Counted from the first letter of the stretch, positions 1 to 9,975 are shown. The stretch: DNA of 29,674 nt from Neisseria meningitidis (GCA_923184405.1 OV299793.1:1737154-1766827), one strand, 5' to 3'. Program-made: numbers and translations. Notes: generated from the letters alone by a model not told the origin.

Positions 1-2005
1 GGTAATACTTCGTTCAGGTTATCAAAAAAATGACTGCGAACGCCACCAAGAGTCCGTGTGCCAACAAATCGCTACTGATGCGCGAGGAGCATAGCTCAAA
101 TCAGGCGCGCACAATACGCAGTCCAAACCAGTACTTGCAATGCCAGCGAGAAACGGCGACTGCGCATGGATTTCGTTCAGCAATGCCTGTACCGGCATCG
201 GATGACGTCGACGCCGCCGTAGACAGCCGTATCAAAGCCACCGCACGTACAGACCCTACGAGCTGAAATGTTCGGGCAGGACGAAACCTGGCGGCACAGG
301 CCAGCCAAACTACCAAAGACCATGTCAGCTTTAAAAGGCGGCTTGGCTATAATGCAAATCATCGTGATTTCGGGATGATTTAAGTGACGCAGTCGCGCCG
401 GGCGTAGTAGATTGTCTCCCAGAAATCGGAGGCCATCCGCACTTGCGACAGGACGCGCGACGAACACCCGCCGCTACGACTGCAACGTGATATATTGCTG
501 CTTCAGGCATTGGAAGCGGTTTGAGGCTGTCTGAAAGCGCCTCGCCGGCGGCGTGAAAAGCTTCTTCGGCGGCGATGATTTGGGCTTCGTAATGATCTTG
601 CTTACCGCGAACAAGGCAGCGGCATCCTGCGCGGCGGCGGCTTCCGCTTCGTCGGGCAGGTTAAGGGCTTGATTCTACTGTTTCAGACGGCCTTTGCGCT
701 CTTCGTGCTTAGCAACGGTTTGTAAGGAATGGGCAAGCTGTTGCTGCTTCAACGCCAGTTTGCGGCGGATGGGATTGCCTCAGTCACGCTCCATTTCCAA
801 GCCCGGCATTGAGAGCGGCTTTTGCTTCTACCCATCCGCGCAAGTAGGCACTTCGTGTTCGGCAACCAGCAACGCACACCCTGCCAGTCGATTTGTTTTT
901 CTAAGAACTACAACCCATCTTCTTCAAGCTGCATGCGAATTTGCTGCTGATATTGATGTATTCGTTGCAACCGAGATTACGCTGCTTACTTGTAGCGAGC
1001 GGATGCGTTGATGCAGGCTTTGCTGATGGCGGTGCAATCGTTCTTCGTCAAACGGTGAGAACTCGCTCGAATAATTAGCTAGTCGCCAAAAAATCAACGC
1101 AACATGGTCAGTAGGTACCGCCAAATGCAACGGACGTTCTTTACGGGAAGAAGAGAGCGTGGAGAAAGACATACAAAGGCTGTATCACATCGGCAGTATA
1201 AACAGTAAAAATAGGCCATCCAATATGAGTTATCGATCCAAACTAACGCCTGAGAATCGCCGAAAAGCGAGTCATCACAACCGGCGACAGTAGCAGGATG
1301 ATGCCGTCGCTCCACAAAAAACATAGCCTGAGGTGCAGCAACCTATAGCCTCCGCACTGGTTTCCGAATACATCTCCAGCTTTTCACACCACTGACGCGC
1401 AAATTCGTTCTGCCAATATCGCCCAAACGCTGCAAACGCACGCGCGATGTCTGTCGGACGGCAATCGTCTCCTACGGCGTTCCTTATATTTGGACACACC
1501 TGCCGCCTCCTCGATATAGGCGCGCAACTACTCCGGCCGCGCTTCGATGATGCGCGAAATCATCCCTGCCCGATAACGGCATAACCGCGAGCGCCACGCC
1601 CGTACCCAAAAATAAATCAGTAATGTCGCGAGAGGCGCACGGTCTGATTATTGATGAAATAAGTCGATTCGCCCTGACGCGTCAGACTGCCGCTTGATAC
1701 ATCACCTCGGCATACTGCCCCCACGCCCCCTGCAAACTGTGGTCGCTGTTGACAAACACCAGCTCCACCAAAACCCTCGGCGCAGGACGGCGCGTCGCCG
1801 CACCGTTAAAAATCACGTCCTGCATACTCTCGCCGCGAAGCTGCTTCGCCGAAACCTCACCCAACACCCAGCGCACCGCGTCAATCACATTCGACTTGCC
1901 GCAGCCGTTCGGCCCGATAACCGCGACAAGCTGCCCCGGAACATGAATCGTGGTCAGATCGGCAAAAGATTCGAAGCCGGAGAGTTTGATATGGGTCAGG
2001 CGCAT
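1..2005 (-). CDS. smc: Chromosome segregation ATPase SMC, N-terminal part, disrupted, runs off the window
   Basis: SMC is the coiled-coil ATPase of bacterial condensin, which compacts and helps segregate the chromosome. The start MRLTHIKLSGFESFADLTT at 2005 is typical, followed by the Walker A motif GPNGCGKSN and the segment RWVLGEVSAKQLRG; about 108 residues read cleanly down to 1682. Beyond that the family sequence continues across frames: TRQGESTYFINNQTVRRS, then DLFLGTG near 1610 and YIEEAAGVSKYKERR near 1480-1520, with in-frame stops. Residual coiled-coil-like sequence continues towards position 1 but is very degraded. A complete SMC is about 1160 residues, so roughly half lies outside the window. 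It is divergent from lpxH. The start and identity are secure. I see no reason to believe an essential gene is truly this damaged, so low sequence quality at the contig edge is the likelier cause. Confidence 0.85.
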
Positions 2006-2103
2006 AATGGTCAGAAAAATAAAAAAGAAGCGTAGTTGAACGGAAATCCCGCCGCACCACCCCATATCTTGAAGGCAAAACCTGGCCGCATCCCGCACCC
2101 TCG

Positions 2104-2130
2104 ATGCCGTCTGAAGCCTTCAGACGGCAT
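2104..2130. terminator. Inverted DNA uptake sequence pair
   Basis: Two uptake sequences (ATGCCGTCTGAAG / CTTCAGACGGCAT) face each other with almost no loop and are followed by five T on the plus strand. It lies between the divergent starts of smc and lpxH, so it cannot terminate either annotated gene; its role here may be DNA uptake only. Confidence 0.7.
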
Positions 2131-2191
2131 TTTTAACGCGCCTGAACCTCGATTCCGCCAACGCCCGATGCTTGGCGCGGCATTTGCCGTA

Positions 2192-2218
2192 TTGCCCCGC
2201 CGCCGGGCGCGTTATAAT
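2192..2218 (+). promoter_or_regulatory. Probable lpxH promoter
   Basis: A perfect -10 box TATAAT lies at 2213-2218, about 35 bases before the lpxH start. The -35 is poor: TTGCCC at 2192 with a 15-base spacer is the best candidate. Confidence 0.45.
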
Positions 2219-2253
2219 CCGCCACGACATCCGCCCGATTTGGAAACCTGCCT

Positions 2254-2975
2254 ATGAAACCCGCCTATTTCATCTCCGACCTGCATTTGAGCGAAAAGCA
2301 CCTGAACTGACCGCGCTGTTGCTGCGTTTTTGACGTTCTTCCGCCGCCGGGCAGGCGCGGGCGGTTTAAATTTTAAGCATTTGAACGATTATTACATCGG
2401 CGATGACGAAGTTTCCAAGTTGAATACTTCGCTTGCGCGTGAAATCAGGAAATTGTCCGACAAAGGCGTTGCCGTGTTCTTCGTCAGGGGCAACCGCGAC
2501 TGCCTGATCGGTCAGGATTTTTGACTGCAGAGCGGGCATGACGCTGCTCGCCGGATTACACGGTTATGGACGAGGTCGGCCCCAAAAAAATCATCTGCCA
2601 CGGCGACAATCTGTGGACATATGACAGGGCATACAAACGTTTCAGCAAAATCATGCATCGGAAGCGGCTGCCAAAACTGTTCCTGATGCATGCCCCTGAA
2701 GCGGCACACGCGACTAGCCACCAAAATCAGGCGTGTCAGCAAAATGGAAAACAGGTCAGGCCCGCCGATATTATGGATGTCAATGCCGCCGATACCGCGC
2801 GGCAGGTACGCGCCTTTGGTGCGGAAAGGCTGATACACTGACACACCCACCGCGAAACATCCATCACGAAAACGGCTTTACCCACATCGTTTTGGGCGAC
2901 TGGCATAACGACTATGCAACAATCATCCGCGAGGAAGGGAAAGGCGCGGAATTCGTGCCGCGGGAAAAATACTGG
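2254..2975 (+). CDS. lpxH: UDP-2,3-diacylglucosamine pyrophosphohydrolase LpxH, disrupted
   Basis: LpxH is the peripheral inner-membrane metallophosphatase that cleaves UDP-2,3-diacylglucosamine to lipid X in lipid A synthesis. The start MKPAYFISDLHLSEKH carries the metal-binding DxH motif. After a lost base in HPEL the family sequence resumes: GDDEVSKLNTSLAREIRKLS, then the GNRD motif in VRGNRDCLIGQDF, then PADIMDVNAADTARQVRAFG, and near the end NIHHENGFTH and VLGDWHNDYA. The GHTH motif is damaged: the Gly codon reads TGA (LIH-stop-HTHRE). The family stop after EKY appears changed from TGA to TGG at 2973-2975, so the last frame actually continues to a TAG at 3006-3008. About 240 codons is the normal length. 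Several frameshifts are present. Confidence 0.82.
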
Positions 2976-3132
2976 AGATGCCACCTGAACACTATCGGGC
3001 GGCTTTAGGAAGACGCCCCGTACACACACTCCCCCGGCCGCATCATGACAAACCGCCACCCGCCGAATGGCCGTCATCCATAAAGTGCGCGACCGCAATA
3101 CATACGATTACGTAAAGAAACAACCTGCATAA

Positions 3133-3151
3133 CAATTGGTATTAACAATTG
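3133..3151. promoter_or_regulatory. GntR/FCD-type operator upstream of lctP
   Basis: CAATTGGTATTAACAATTG is a near-perfect palindrome containing TTGGT-ATT-AACAA. It resembles the TTGGTnnnACCAA sites bound by PdhR/LldR-type GntR regulators. It sits about 105 bases before lctP. In Neisseria the GntR-family repressor GdhR is known to control lctP, so GdhR is the natural candidate; that link is inference here. Confidence 0.5.
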
Positions 3152-3256
3152 ACCTTTTAACCACAACACCGCGAGCCACGCGATCACGCCAAACCGTCAT
3201 TTCAATAACAGCAATAGAGCCGCATGAAAGTCAAATGCAAAAAAAGGATACGACGA

Positions 3257-4881
3257 TGGCACTGCTCCTAAGCGACAGTCCCCATCGTCGCCCACCGATA
3301 ACGCTCACGGCGTCAAAAAAACAGTAAGCCCTCCGAAGGAGCCATAGCAAAGGACCTGCAGTGCTCAAGAACACGCAGCCGAAACTTCCCTGACGCCGGC
3401 GAAGCCCGGCAGGCAGATCAACACCAGCACCGCTTACGAATTCGTCAGAAACGAATACGCCGATTACCGTGACTAGCGACGCAGATCATGTTCAAACGTA
3501 AAACCGAAACCACAGTCTGCATTGATGTCATCCGCAAATGGCTAACAACCATAAGACACAAACCCGTAGCGCAACTAATGATTAACCGCCGCACTTACGC
3601 CTCTACGATTGAGCCGCAGCCGCCTTCGGCACGCCCGCCGCGATTGCCGCGCCGATTCAGATGAGCTTGGGCTCCAGCCCGTTGAAAGTGGCAATTTTCA
3701 CTATGGTGATGAACTCCGTCCACGTGCCCTTTCGACGCAGTCGGTAAACGCCGACCTGGTTCGGTTTCGCACCGATGAACCTGAGTGCCGAAGACATCCT
3801 CGCCACCGGCAGGCAGACCGGTGTAATGCAAGCTTCTTCGCAGGTTTCGTCATCACCGTCATCGGCTTCGGCTTCATCGTACCTTGGTCTGAAATCCGCA
3901 CAAAACTTGAACTTCGTCGACATGGATATCTTCTCCTGCACCATTCCTTACGTCGCATTGGCGATGGTCAACGAAGAATTACCGTCGCTCGTCGTCGGCG
4001 CAATCGGCCTGATGCTGTCCGTATTCGCCGCCAACCAAGGCTGGGGCTTGAGCAAAGACCACGCCAAAGACCCGAATGCCGAAAAAGTGCCGTTCGCCCA
4101 AGTAGCAAAAGCACTAGCCCCTTTGGGTATGCTGATCGGCATGCTGGTGGTTACGCGCATCAAACAGCTCGGCATCAAAGGCATTTTGACCAGCAAAGAA
4201 GAATGGTTCAGATTCCAACTGCCGTTTGATTTGTCCAAAATCACCGTCAGCGACTCACTGACGATTACCTTCGGCAATATTTTCGGACAAGACGTCAGCG
4301 CGTCTTACCAAACGCTGTACGTCCCAGCTGGGATTCCGTTTGTGCTGACCGTTTGGATTTGCATCCTGCTGTATAAAACCAAATTCAAAGATGCCTGGAC
4401 GATTTATTCCGTAACTTTCAATCAAACCAAAAAACCGCTGCTTGCCCTGATGGGCGCGCTGATTATGGTTCAGCTGATGCTGGTCGGCGGCGACAATTCG
4501 ATGGTGAAAATCATCGGTAAGGAATTTGCCGCAATGGCGGGCGAACACTAGGTTTATTTCTCGCCGTATCTGGGCGCGATCGGTGCGTTCTTCTCCGGCT
4601 CCAACACCGTGTCCAACCTGACTTTCGGCCCGATTCAGCAGCAAATCGCCTTGGATACCAGCCTGTCCGTTACCCTGATTCAGGCGTTGCAGTCCGTCGG
4701 CGGCGCGATGGGCAATATGGTGTGCCTCAACAACATCATCGCCGTATGTACCGTATTGGATGTGAAAAATTCCGAAGGTGCGATTATCAAGAAAACCGTT
4801 ATCCCGATGGCGATTTACGGCGTGATTGCCGTCGTCGCGGCAATGATTTTCTTCCTCTGGGCGAAACGCCACCATCCATAG
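3257..4881 (+). CDS. lctP: L-lactate permease LctP, disrupted
   Basis: LctP is the inner-membrane lactate transporter of Neisseria, important for using host lactate. The start MALLLS at 3257 follows an AAGGA ribosome site. Up to about 3770 the gene is recoverable only in pieces across frames (VIRKWLTTI, then FGTPA-like and PIQMSLGFSPLKVAIF-like stretches). From 3775 to 4548 it reads cleanly: NLSAEDILATGRQTG, IFSCTIPYVALAMVNEELPS, GLMLSVFAANQGWGLSKDHA. A TAG at 4549-4551 replaces an expected Trp (GEH-stop-VYFSPYLGAIGAF), after which the same frame continues through GSNTVSNLTFGPIQQQIALD to the end FFLWAKRHHP. The total span, about 541 codons, fits the family. Multiple hydrophobic segments are evident. 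It is probably monocistronic, ending at an inverted uptake-sequence terminator. If the nonsense codon is real, the strain lacks this permease. Confidence 0.88.
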
Positions 4882-4972
4882 CGGCAGCACGCGAGAACAG
4901 AAACCGCCGTTCCCCGTCTGGGCGGCGCGTCGGGCAGAATCCGGTGCCGGAACAGCCCGCCCCGCCAAACAA

Positions 4973-5010
4973 ATGCCGTCTGAAACCGGAAAGGCTTCAA
5001 ACGGCATTTT
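4973..5010. terminator. Inverted uptake-sequence terminator between lctP and the zinc-finger gene
   Basis: ATGCCGTCTGAAACC pairs with GGCTTCAAACGGCAT across a short loop, followed by TTTT. One arm has an A instead of G (CAAACGGC). It lies between convergent genes and can serve both. Confidence 0.75.
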
Positions 5011-5022
5011 CCGCCGTTGCAT

Positions 5023-5225
5023 TCAGGCGTAATATGATGCGGCATCTTGCCGTCAAGGCGGTAGCGCGTGCCGCAATACGGGCAAGCAACGCTGCCCGAT
5101 TCTCCATCGCACAAAGGCAAAAACACTCTCGGATGCCCGTTCCACTGCTCGTTGTCGGGTCCCGAGCAATACAGCGGCAGATTTTCCGGCAACACGGAAA
5201 TTTCCTGCAGATTCAGATTGTCCAT
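5023..5225 (-). CDS. Small zinc-finger protein, zf-CHCC family
   Basis: This encodes about 67 residues beginning MDNLNLQEISVLPENLPLYC. The zinc site is visible as Cys (LYC), His (NGHPRVFLPL) and CPYC (ACPYCGTRYRLDGKMPHH), the CHCC pattern related to the NDUFS6-type zinc finger. The role of the bacterial stand-alone version is not established. The open frame runs on past the natural end because one T is missing in the last codons: with it restored the protein ends HHYYA-stop at 5023, a usual ending for this family as I remember it. Without it, translation enters the uptake-sequence terminator. It is divergent from dmp19 and convergent with lctP. Confidence 0.72.
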
Positions 5226-5288
5226 TTGATTTTCCTTTGCGTGGTTGGCGTGCGCCCATTTTACGCCATCGGCAGGCTAAAGGATATT

Positions 5289-5317
5289 TTCGGCGCAAAG
5301 CCGCAATCCGCTATAAT
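5289..5317 (+). promoter_or_regulatory. dmp19 promoter
   Basis: The -10 TATAAT at 5312-5317 is perfect. A weak -35 TTCGGC lies at 5289-5294 with 17-base spacing. An uptake sequence in reverse orientation (TTCAGACGGCAT) sits in the short leader just before the ATG. Confidence 0.55.
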
Positions 5318-5340
5318 CCCCACTTTTCAGACGGCATACC

Positions 5341-5839
5341 ATGACTGCGCTTACCCTTCCGGAAGACATCCGCCAACAAGAGCCATCCGCCCTGCTCTAT
5401 CCCCTCGTTTCCGCCTACCTCGAACACACCGCCCAAACCGGCGACGAATCCCTCTCCTGCCTGTCCGACGACCAGCACACGCTGACCGCATTCTGCTACC
5501 TCGACAGCCAAGTCGAAGAAGTGCGGCTTCGTGCAACTCATCGCCTCCGGTTACGGCGAATATATTTTCCGCAACCCGCTTGCCGACAGCCTGCGCCGCT
5601 GGAAAATCAAAGCCGTGCCGAAAGTCTTGGACAAAGCCAAAGCCCTCTACGAACAACACGGCAAAACCATCGAAACGCTCGCCGACGGAGGCGCAGACAT
5701 CGAATCCCTGCGCAAACAGTTCCCCGACTTTGAAGAATGGGACGGCGCATACTACGAAGCCGCCGAACAAGACCTGCCCCTGCTTGCAGAACACATACAG
5801 TCAAACTGGGAAACCTTCGCCCATATCGGGCAGGCGTGA
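5341..5839 (+). CDS. dmp19: DNA-mimic protein DMP19 (DUF4375 family)
   Basis: DMP19 is an acidic neisserial protein whose surface charge copies double-stranded DNA; in N. meningitidis it binds the repressor NHTF and keeps it off its operators, and dimer/monomer forms have been described. The product starts MTALTLPEDIRQQEPSALL and contains SCLSDDQHTLTAFCYLDSQ, ASGYGEYIFRNPLADSLRRW and the acidic end FEEWDGAYYEAAEQDLPLLA. A single extra T near 5527 breaks the frame between DSQVEE and the FVQLIASGYG segment; removing it gives 165 residues, the known size. It is transcribed alone from its own promoter, divergent from the zinc-finger gene and followed by the aminotransferase gene, which has its own promoter. 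Confidence 0.93.
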
Positions 5840-5848
5840 TTGCGTCTG

Positions 5849-5877
5849 TTTCCAGCCCGTGTAAAACAGCGTAAAAT
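5849..5877 (+). promoter_or_regulatory. Aminotransferase promoter
   Basis: TTTCCA at 5849-5854 and TAAAAT at 5872-5877 are separated by 17 bases, about 43 bases before the start codon, which has an AAGGAG ribosome site at 5910. Confidence 0.5.
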
Positions 5878-5920
5878 CAGCAAACCCGAATGACCTTTCG
5901 TCCCCATCAAGGAGCAAGCT

Positions 5921-7114
5921 ATGTTCTTCAAGCACATCGAAGCCGCCCCCGCCGATCCGATTCTCGGTTTGGGCGAAGCATTCAAAGCCGAAACCCGCCC
6001 CGAAAAAGTCAACCTCGGCATCGGCGTTTATAAAGACGCATCCGGCGCGACACCCTCGTCAAAGCCGTCAAAGAAGCCGAAAAACGCCTGTTGGAAAGCG
6101 AAACCACCAAAAACTACCTCACCATCGACGGCGTTGCCGACTACAACGCGCAAACCCAAATCCTGCTGTTCGGCAAAGACCACGAAATCATCGCCAGCCG
6201 TCGCGCCAAAACAGCGCAAAGCCTCGGCAGTACGGGCGCATTGCGTATTGCGGCCGAGTTTGCCAAACGCCAGTTGAACGCGCAAACCATCCTGGATTTC
6301 CAATCCGACTTGGCCCAACCACAACGCCATCGCCAAAGCGGTCGGTATCCAAGACAAACCTTATCGTTACTATGATGCCGCCAAACACGGTTTGGATTGG
6401 GACGGCATGATTGAGGACTTGAGCCAAGCGCAAAAAGGCGACATCGTCCTGCTGCACGGCTGCTGCCACAATCCTACCGGCATCGACCCTACGCCCGAAC
6501 AATGGGAAACTTTGGCAAAACTTTCTGCCGAAAAAGGCTGGTTGCCGCTGTTTGACTTTGCCTACCAAGGCTTCGGCAACGGCCTGGAAGAAGATGCCTA
6601 CGGCTTGCGCGTGTTCTTGAAACACAATACAGAATTGCTGATTGCCAGCTCTTATTCCAAAAACTTCGGTATGTACAACGAGCGCGTGGGCGCGTTCACT
6701 TTGGTGGCCGAAGATGAAGCAACCGCCGCCCGCGCCCACAGCCAAGTCAAAACCATCATCCGTACCTTGTATTCCAATCCGGCTTCACATGGCGCGAACA
6801 CTATTGCGCTGGTGTTGAAAAATGATGATTTGAAAGCACAATGGATTGCCGAACTCGATGAAATGCGCGGCCGCATCAAAGCCATGCGCCAAAAATTTGT
6901 CGAGTTGCTCAAAGCCAAAGGTGCAAGCCAAGACTTTGATTTCATTATCGAACAAAACGGTATGTTCTCTTTCAGCAGTCTGACTCCCGAACAAGTTGAC
7001 CGTTTGAAAAACGAGTTTGCCATTTATGCCGTCCGCTCCGGCCGCATCAACGTTACTTGCATTACCGACGACAACATCGATTATCTGTGCGAAAGCATCG
7101 TGAAAGTACTGTAA
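5921..7114 (+). CDS. tyrB: Aromatic amino acid / aspartate aminotransferase (class I, PLP)
   Basis: This cytoplasmic PLP enzyme exchanges amino groups between aspartate or aromatic amino acids and 2-oxoglutarate. It starts [20 protein letters not shown] after an AAGGAG site. Visible hallmarks are [12 protein letters not shown], the [17 protein letters not shown] segment, [15 protein letters not shown], the PLP-lysine motif [15 protein letters not shown], and the C-terminal GRINVTCI. Two compensating indels disturb the first third: a C lost from CCCC near 6050 (natural [14 protein letters not shown]) and a C gained near 6294 (natural [14 protein letters not shown]). With both repaired the protein is 397 residues, the usual length. 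Class I members of this type are named tyrB or aspC by genome; which substrate dominates cannot be told from sequence alone. Confidence 0.88.
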
Positions 7115-7133
7115 AAAGCACAGCCATATGAAA

Positions 7134-7176
7134 ATGCCGTCTGAACCTTAACCAGTTCAGACGGCATCTGTTTTTT
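7134..7176 (+). terminator. Inverted uptake-sequence terminator after the aminotransferase gene
   Basis: ATGCCGTCTGAAC and GTTCAGACGGCAT form the stem and are followed by CTG and a run of six T at 7171-7176. Confidence 0.85.
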
Positions 7177-7336
7177 GTTAAAAACAATAAACTATAACAA
7201 TTTCAAACAAGCTAAAAACATCTATAAAATCAACCTAATATGATGAACTCAAATAAAAATACGAATATCATCATTCTCAAATTCAAAATTTGAACGCCAC
7301 AGTATTATCCGAAGCCACAAAAACCTTTCCGCCGTC

Positions 7337-7432
7337 ATTCCCGCGCAGGCGAGAATCCGGGAAACCAATGCTGCAAGAATTGATTAGAAACAACTGAAAC
7401 CGAGCAAACTGGATTCCCACCTGCGCAGGAAT
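7337..7432. repeat. NIME (neisserial intergenic mosaic element) with dRS3 ends
   Basis: A 20-base dRS3 repeat at 7337-7356 (ATTCCCGCGCAGGCGAGAAT) and a second at 7413-7432 (ATTCCCACCTGCGCAGGAAT) bound a 56-base core. The dRS3 consensus is ATTCCC-N8-GGGAAT; each copy has one change in the right arm. dRS3 sites are also known targets for filamentous neisserial phage integration. The rest of 7177-7515 is AT-rich and holds nothing else that I recognise. Confidence 0.8.
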
Positions 7433-7515
7433 GACGAAATAAGGCGAGTAAAACTGATGAAACAAATTGATTAAAAACAATAACTTCCATTATTTTATTT
7501 AAATTTTCGATAAAA

Positions 7516-8449
7516 TCAATTTTCCGTAGTCAATACTGCTCCAATCAATTCCCGCGCACCGTCGTCCGCCAATTTCTTAGCGACAGCGCGTCCGAGCGCG
7601 TCGGCATATTCGGCAGGGGCTTGCGCGTCCGCCTGCAACACAACCGAACCGTCGGGGTGTCCGACCAGTCCGCGCAAGGTCAGCAAGCCGTTTTCTTCCG
7701 TGCAATATGCGGACAGCGGCACTTGGCAGCTTCCGCCCAAAGCGCGCGCCAAAGCCCGTTCGGCCGTAACGCAGGCGTGTGTACCACACGTGGTTTAGCG
7801 GTTTTAAAACCTCATACAAATCTTCGCGGTGCGCGGCAATCTCGATACCCAATGCGCCTTGTCCGGCGGCAGGCAGGCTGTCGGATTCCGACAAAATCAT
7901 GCGGATGCGTCCGTCCAATTTCAGACGCTGCAAACCGACGGCGGCCAAAATAATTGCGTCGTATTCGCCGTTATCGAGTTTGGACAAACGGGTTTGCACA
8001 TTGCCGCGCAAAGGTTTGATAAGCAAATGCGGATAGCGCGCACGCAACTGGGCTTCGCGGCGCAGGCTGGATGTACCGACGACAGCGCCTTAGGGCATTT
8101 CTTCCAAACGCGCGTATTGGTTGGACACAAACGCGTCAAACGGATTAGCGCGTTCGCCGATGGCGGCAAGCGCGAAACCTTCAGGCAAATCCATCGGCAC
8201 GTCCTAATCGAATGCACCGACAAATCGGCGCGCCCGTCATATAAAGCCTGTTCCAACTCTTTGACAAACAAGCCTTTACCGCCGACTTTTGACAAAGTTT
8301 TGTCCAAAATCTGATCGCCGCGCGTGGTCATGCCCAAAATCTCGACTTCGCAATCGGGATACAGAGCCTAGACGGCCTTGGATATGCTTTGCCTGCCACA
8401 TAGCAAGCAGGCTTTCGCGGCTGGCGATGACGAGCTTTTTCGGGTTCAC
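7516..8449 (-). CDS. hemC: Porphobilinogen deaminase (hydroxymethylbilane synthase), disrupted
   Basis: HemC polymerises four porphobilinogens into hydroxymethylbilane in haem synthesis. I choose the GTG at 8449 because it opens directly into [20 protein letters not shown], the family N-terminus. Further pieces are [80 protein letters not shown], and [10 protein letters not shown], which carries the cysteine that binds the dipyrromethane cofactor. The end is [14 protein letters not shown]. Frameshifts occur near 8320, 8200 and 7775, and a Glu codon reads as stop (TAA at 8090-8092). The span of 934 bases fits about 311 residues. It is divergent from ybeY. Confidence 0.9.
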
Positions 8450-8565
8450 GTTCAATGCGTTCAAAGAATGAAACGGCGTGAAGTCTATCATATTTTGAAC
8501 GTTTTTCAGACGGCACCGTCAGGTCTACGTTATATTTACACCCACAAAACACGAAACCCGCCACA

Positions 8566-9075
8566 ATGAAACGCACCAAAAATACCTTTCTTAACGTTGC
8601 AGCGGCAACGTTTCCATTTGAACTTTGAAAACGCTCTTCCGCCGCTAGGATCCAGCCGAACGCGATTTCTACCGCTGGGCGTGGTCTGCCTTGAAAATGA
8701 ATACCGCCGCGCCGACATCAGCCTGATTCTTCAACACGAAGAAGAAGCCCGAGCCTACAACCGCGACTACCGCGGCAAAGATTACGCCACCAATGTATTG
8801 AGTTACGTGCTCAACAGAAGCGCGAAATCCTGCCCTGCCAAGTTTCGGAAAAACTGTACGGCGATTTGATTATCTGCCCGCAAGTGGTTTTGAAAGAAGC
8901 CGACGAACAGGGCAAAACGCCCGAACGGCAATTTGCCCACCTGACCACACGCGGTGTTTTCCACCACATGGGCTCGACCACATCGAAGACGATGAAGCCG
9001 AAATAATGGAAGCCGAAGAAATCCGCCTGATGCTGGCGGCAGGCTTCCCAACACCTACCAAAGGACGAATATTAA
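8566..9075 (+). CDS. ybeY: Endoribonuclease YbeY, disrupted
   Basis: YbeY is a zinc endoribonuclease needed for 16S rRNA 3'-end maturation and ribosome quality control. The start MKRTK at 8566 leads into LQRQRFHLNFENA, then EYRRADISLILQHEEEARAY, NRDYRGKDYATNVLS, and YGDLIICPQVVLKEADEQGK. The zinc motif (normally HxxxHxxGYDH) is damaged: the sequence reads HLTTRGVFHHMG and then shifts frame into DHIEDDEAEI. The end reads AEEIRLMLAAGFP and then DEY-stop at 9075. Span is 170 codons, as expected. It is one base upstream of corC, so the two are cotranscribed, as ybeY and corC are in many proteobacteria. Confidence 0.87.
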
Positions 9076-9076
9076 A

Positions 9077-9896
9077 ATGGAGCGGTACGCAGTCGAAAAC
9101 CCAAGTTTTTCGAACGCCTGATTGCCCGACTCGCCCGCGAACCCGATTCCGCCGAAGACGTATTAAACCCGCTTCGGCAGGCGCACGAGCAGGAAGTTTT
9201 TGATGCGGATACGCTTTTTAAGATTGGAGAAAGTCCTCGATTTTTCCGATTTGGAAGATGCGCGACGCGATGATTACGCGCAGCCGTATGAACGTTTTAA
9301 AAGAAAACGACAGCATCGAGCGCATCACCGCCTACGTTATCGATACCGCCCATTCGCGCTTCCCGTCATCGGCGAAGACAAAGACGAAGTTTTGGGCATT
9401 TTGACGCCAAAGACCTGCTCAAATATATGTTTAACCCGAGCAGTTCCACCAAATCCATTCTCCGCCCGCCGTCTTCGTCCCCGAAGCGCAAATCGCTGAC
9501 CGCCCTTTAAAAGAGTTCCGCGAACAGCGCAACCATATGGCGATTGTCATCGACGAATACGGCAGCACATCCGGCTTGGTCACCTTTGAAGACATCATCG
9601 AGCAAATCGTCGGCGAAACCGAAGACGAGTTTGACAAGACGATAGCGCCGACAATATCCATGCCGTTTCTTCCGAACGCTGGCGCATCCATGCAGCTACC
9701 GAAATCGAAGACATCAACACCTTCTTCGGCACGGAATACAGCAGCGAAGAAGCCGACACCATTGGCGGCCTGGTCATTCAAGAGTTGGGACATCTGCCGT
9801 GCGCGGCGAAAAGTCCTTATCGGCGGTTTGCAGTTCACCGTCGCACGCGCCGACAACCGCCGCCTGCATACGCTGATGGCGACCCGCGTGAAGTAA
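9077..9896 (+). CDS. corC: CorC-type CBS-domain protein (HlyC/CorC family), disrupted
   Basis: CorC-like proteins have two CBS domains and a CorC/HlyC C-terminal domain and are linked to divalent cation efflux. The ATG lies one base after the ybeY stop. Recognisable parts in order: [20 protein letters not shown] (across frames), [11 protein letters not shown], then [20 protein letters not shown] of CBS 1, [15 protein letters not shown], the CBS 2 region with [20 protein letters not shown] and [20 protein letters not shown], and the C-terminal domain ending [20 protein letters not shown] and [10 protein letters not shown]. At least five single-base indels fall along the gene. The 820-base span fits the usual 273-274 residues. 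Confidence 0.88.
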
Positions 9897-9975
9897 GCAC
9901 CGCCGTTTCTGCACAGTTTAGGATGACGGTACGGGCGTTTTCTGTTTCAATCCGCCCCATCCGCCAAACATAAAA

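Noticed and set aside
3609..4229. Long Arg/His-rich open frame on the plus strand
   Set aside because: It is an out-of-frame shadow of lctP.
4255..5022. 255-codon open frame on the minus strand
   Set aside because: Antisense shadow of lctP; composition (His, Gln, Asp, Gly rich) is typical of such shadows in GC-rich Neisseria genes.
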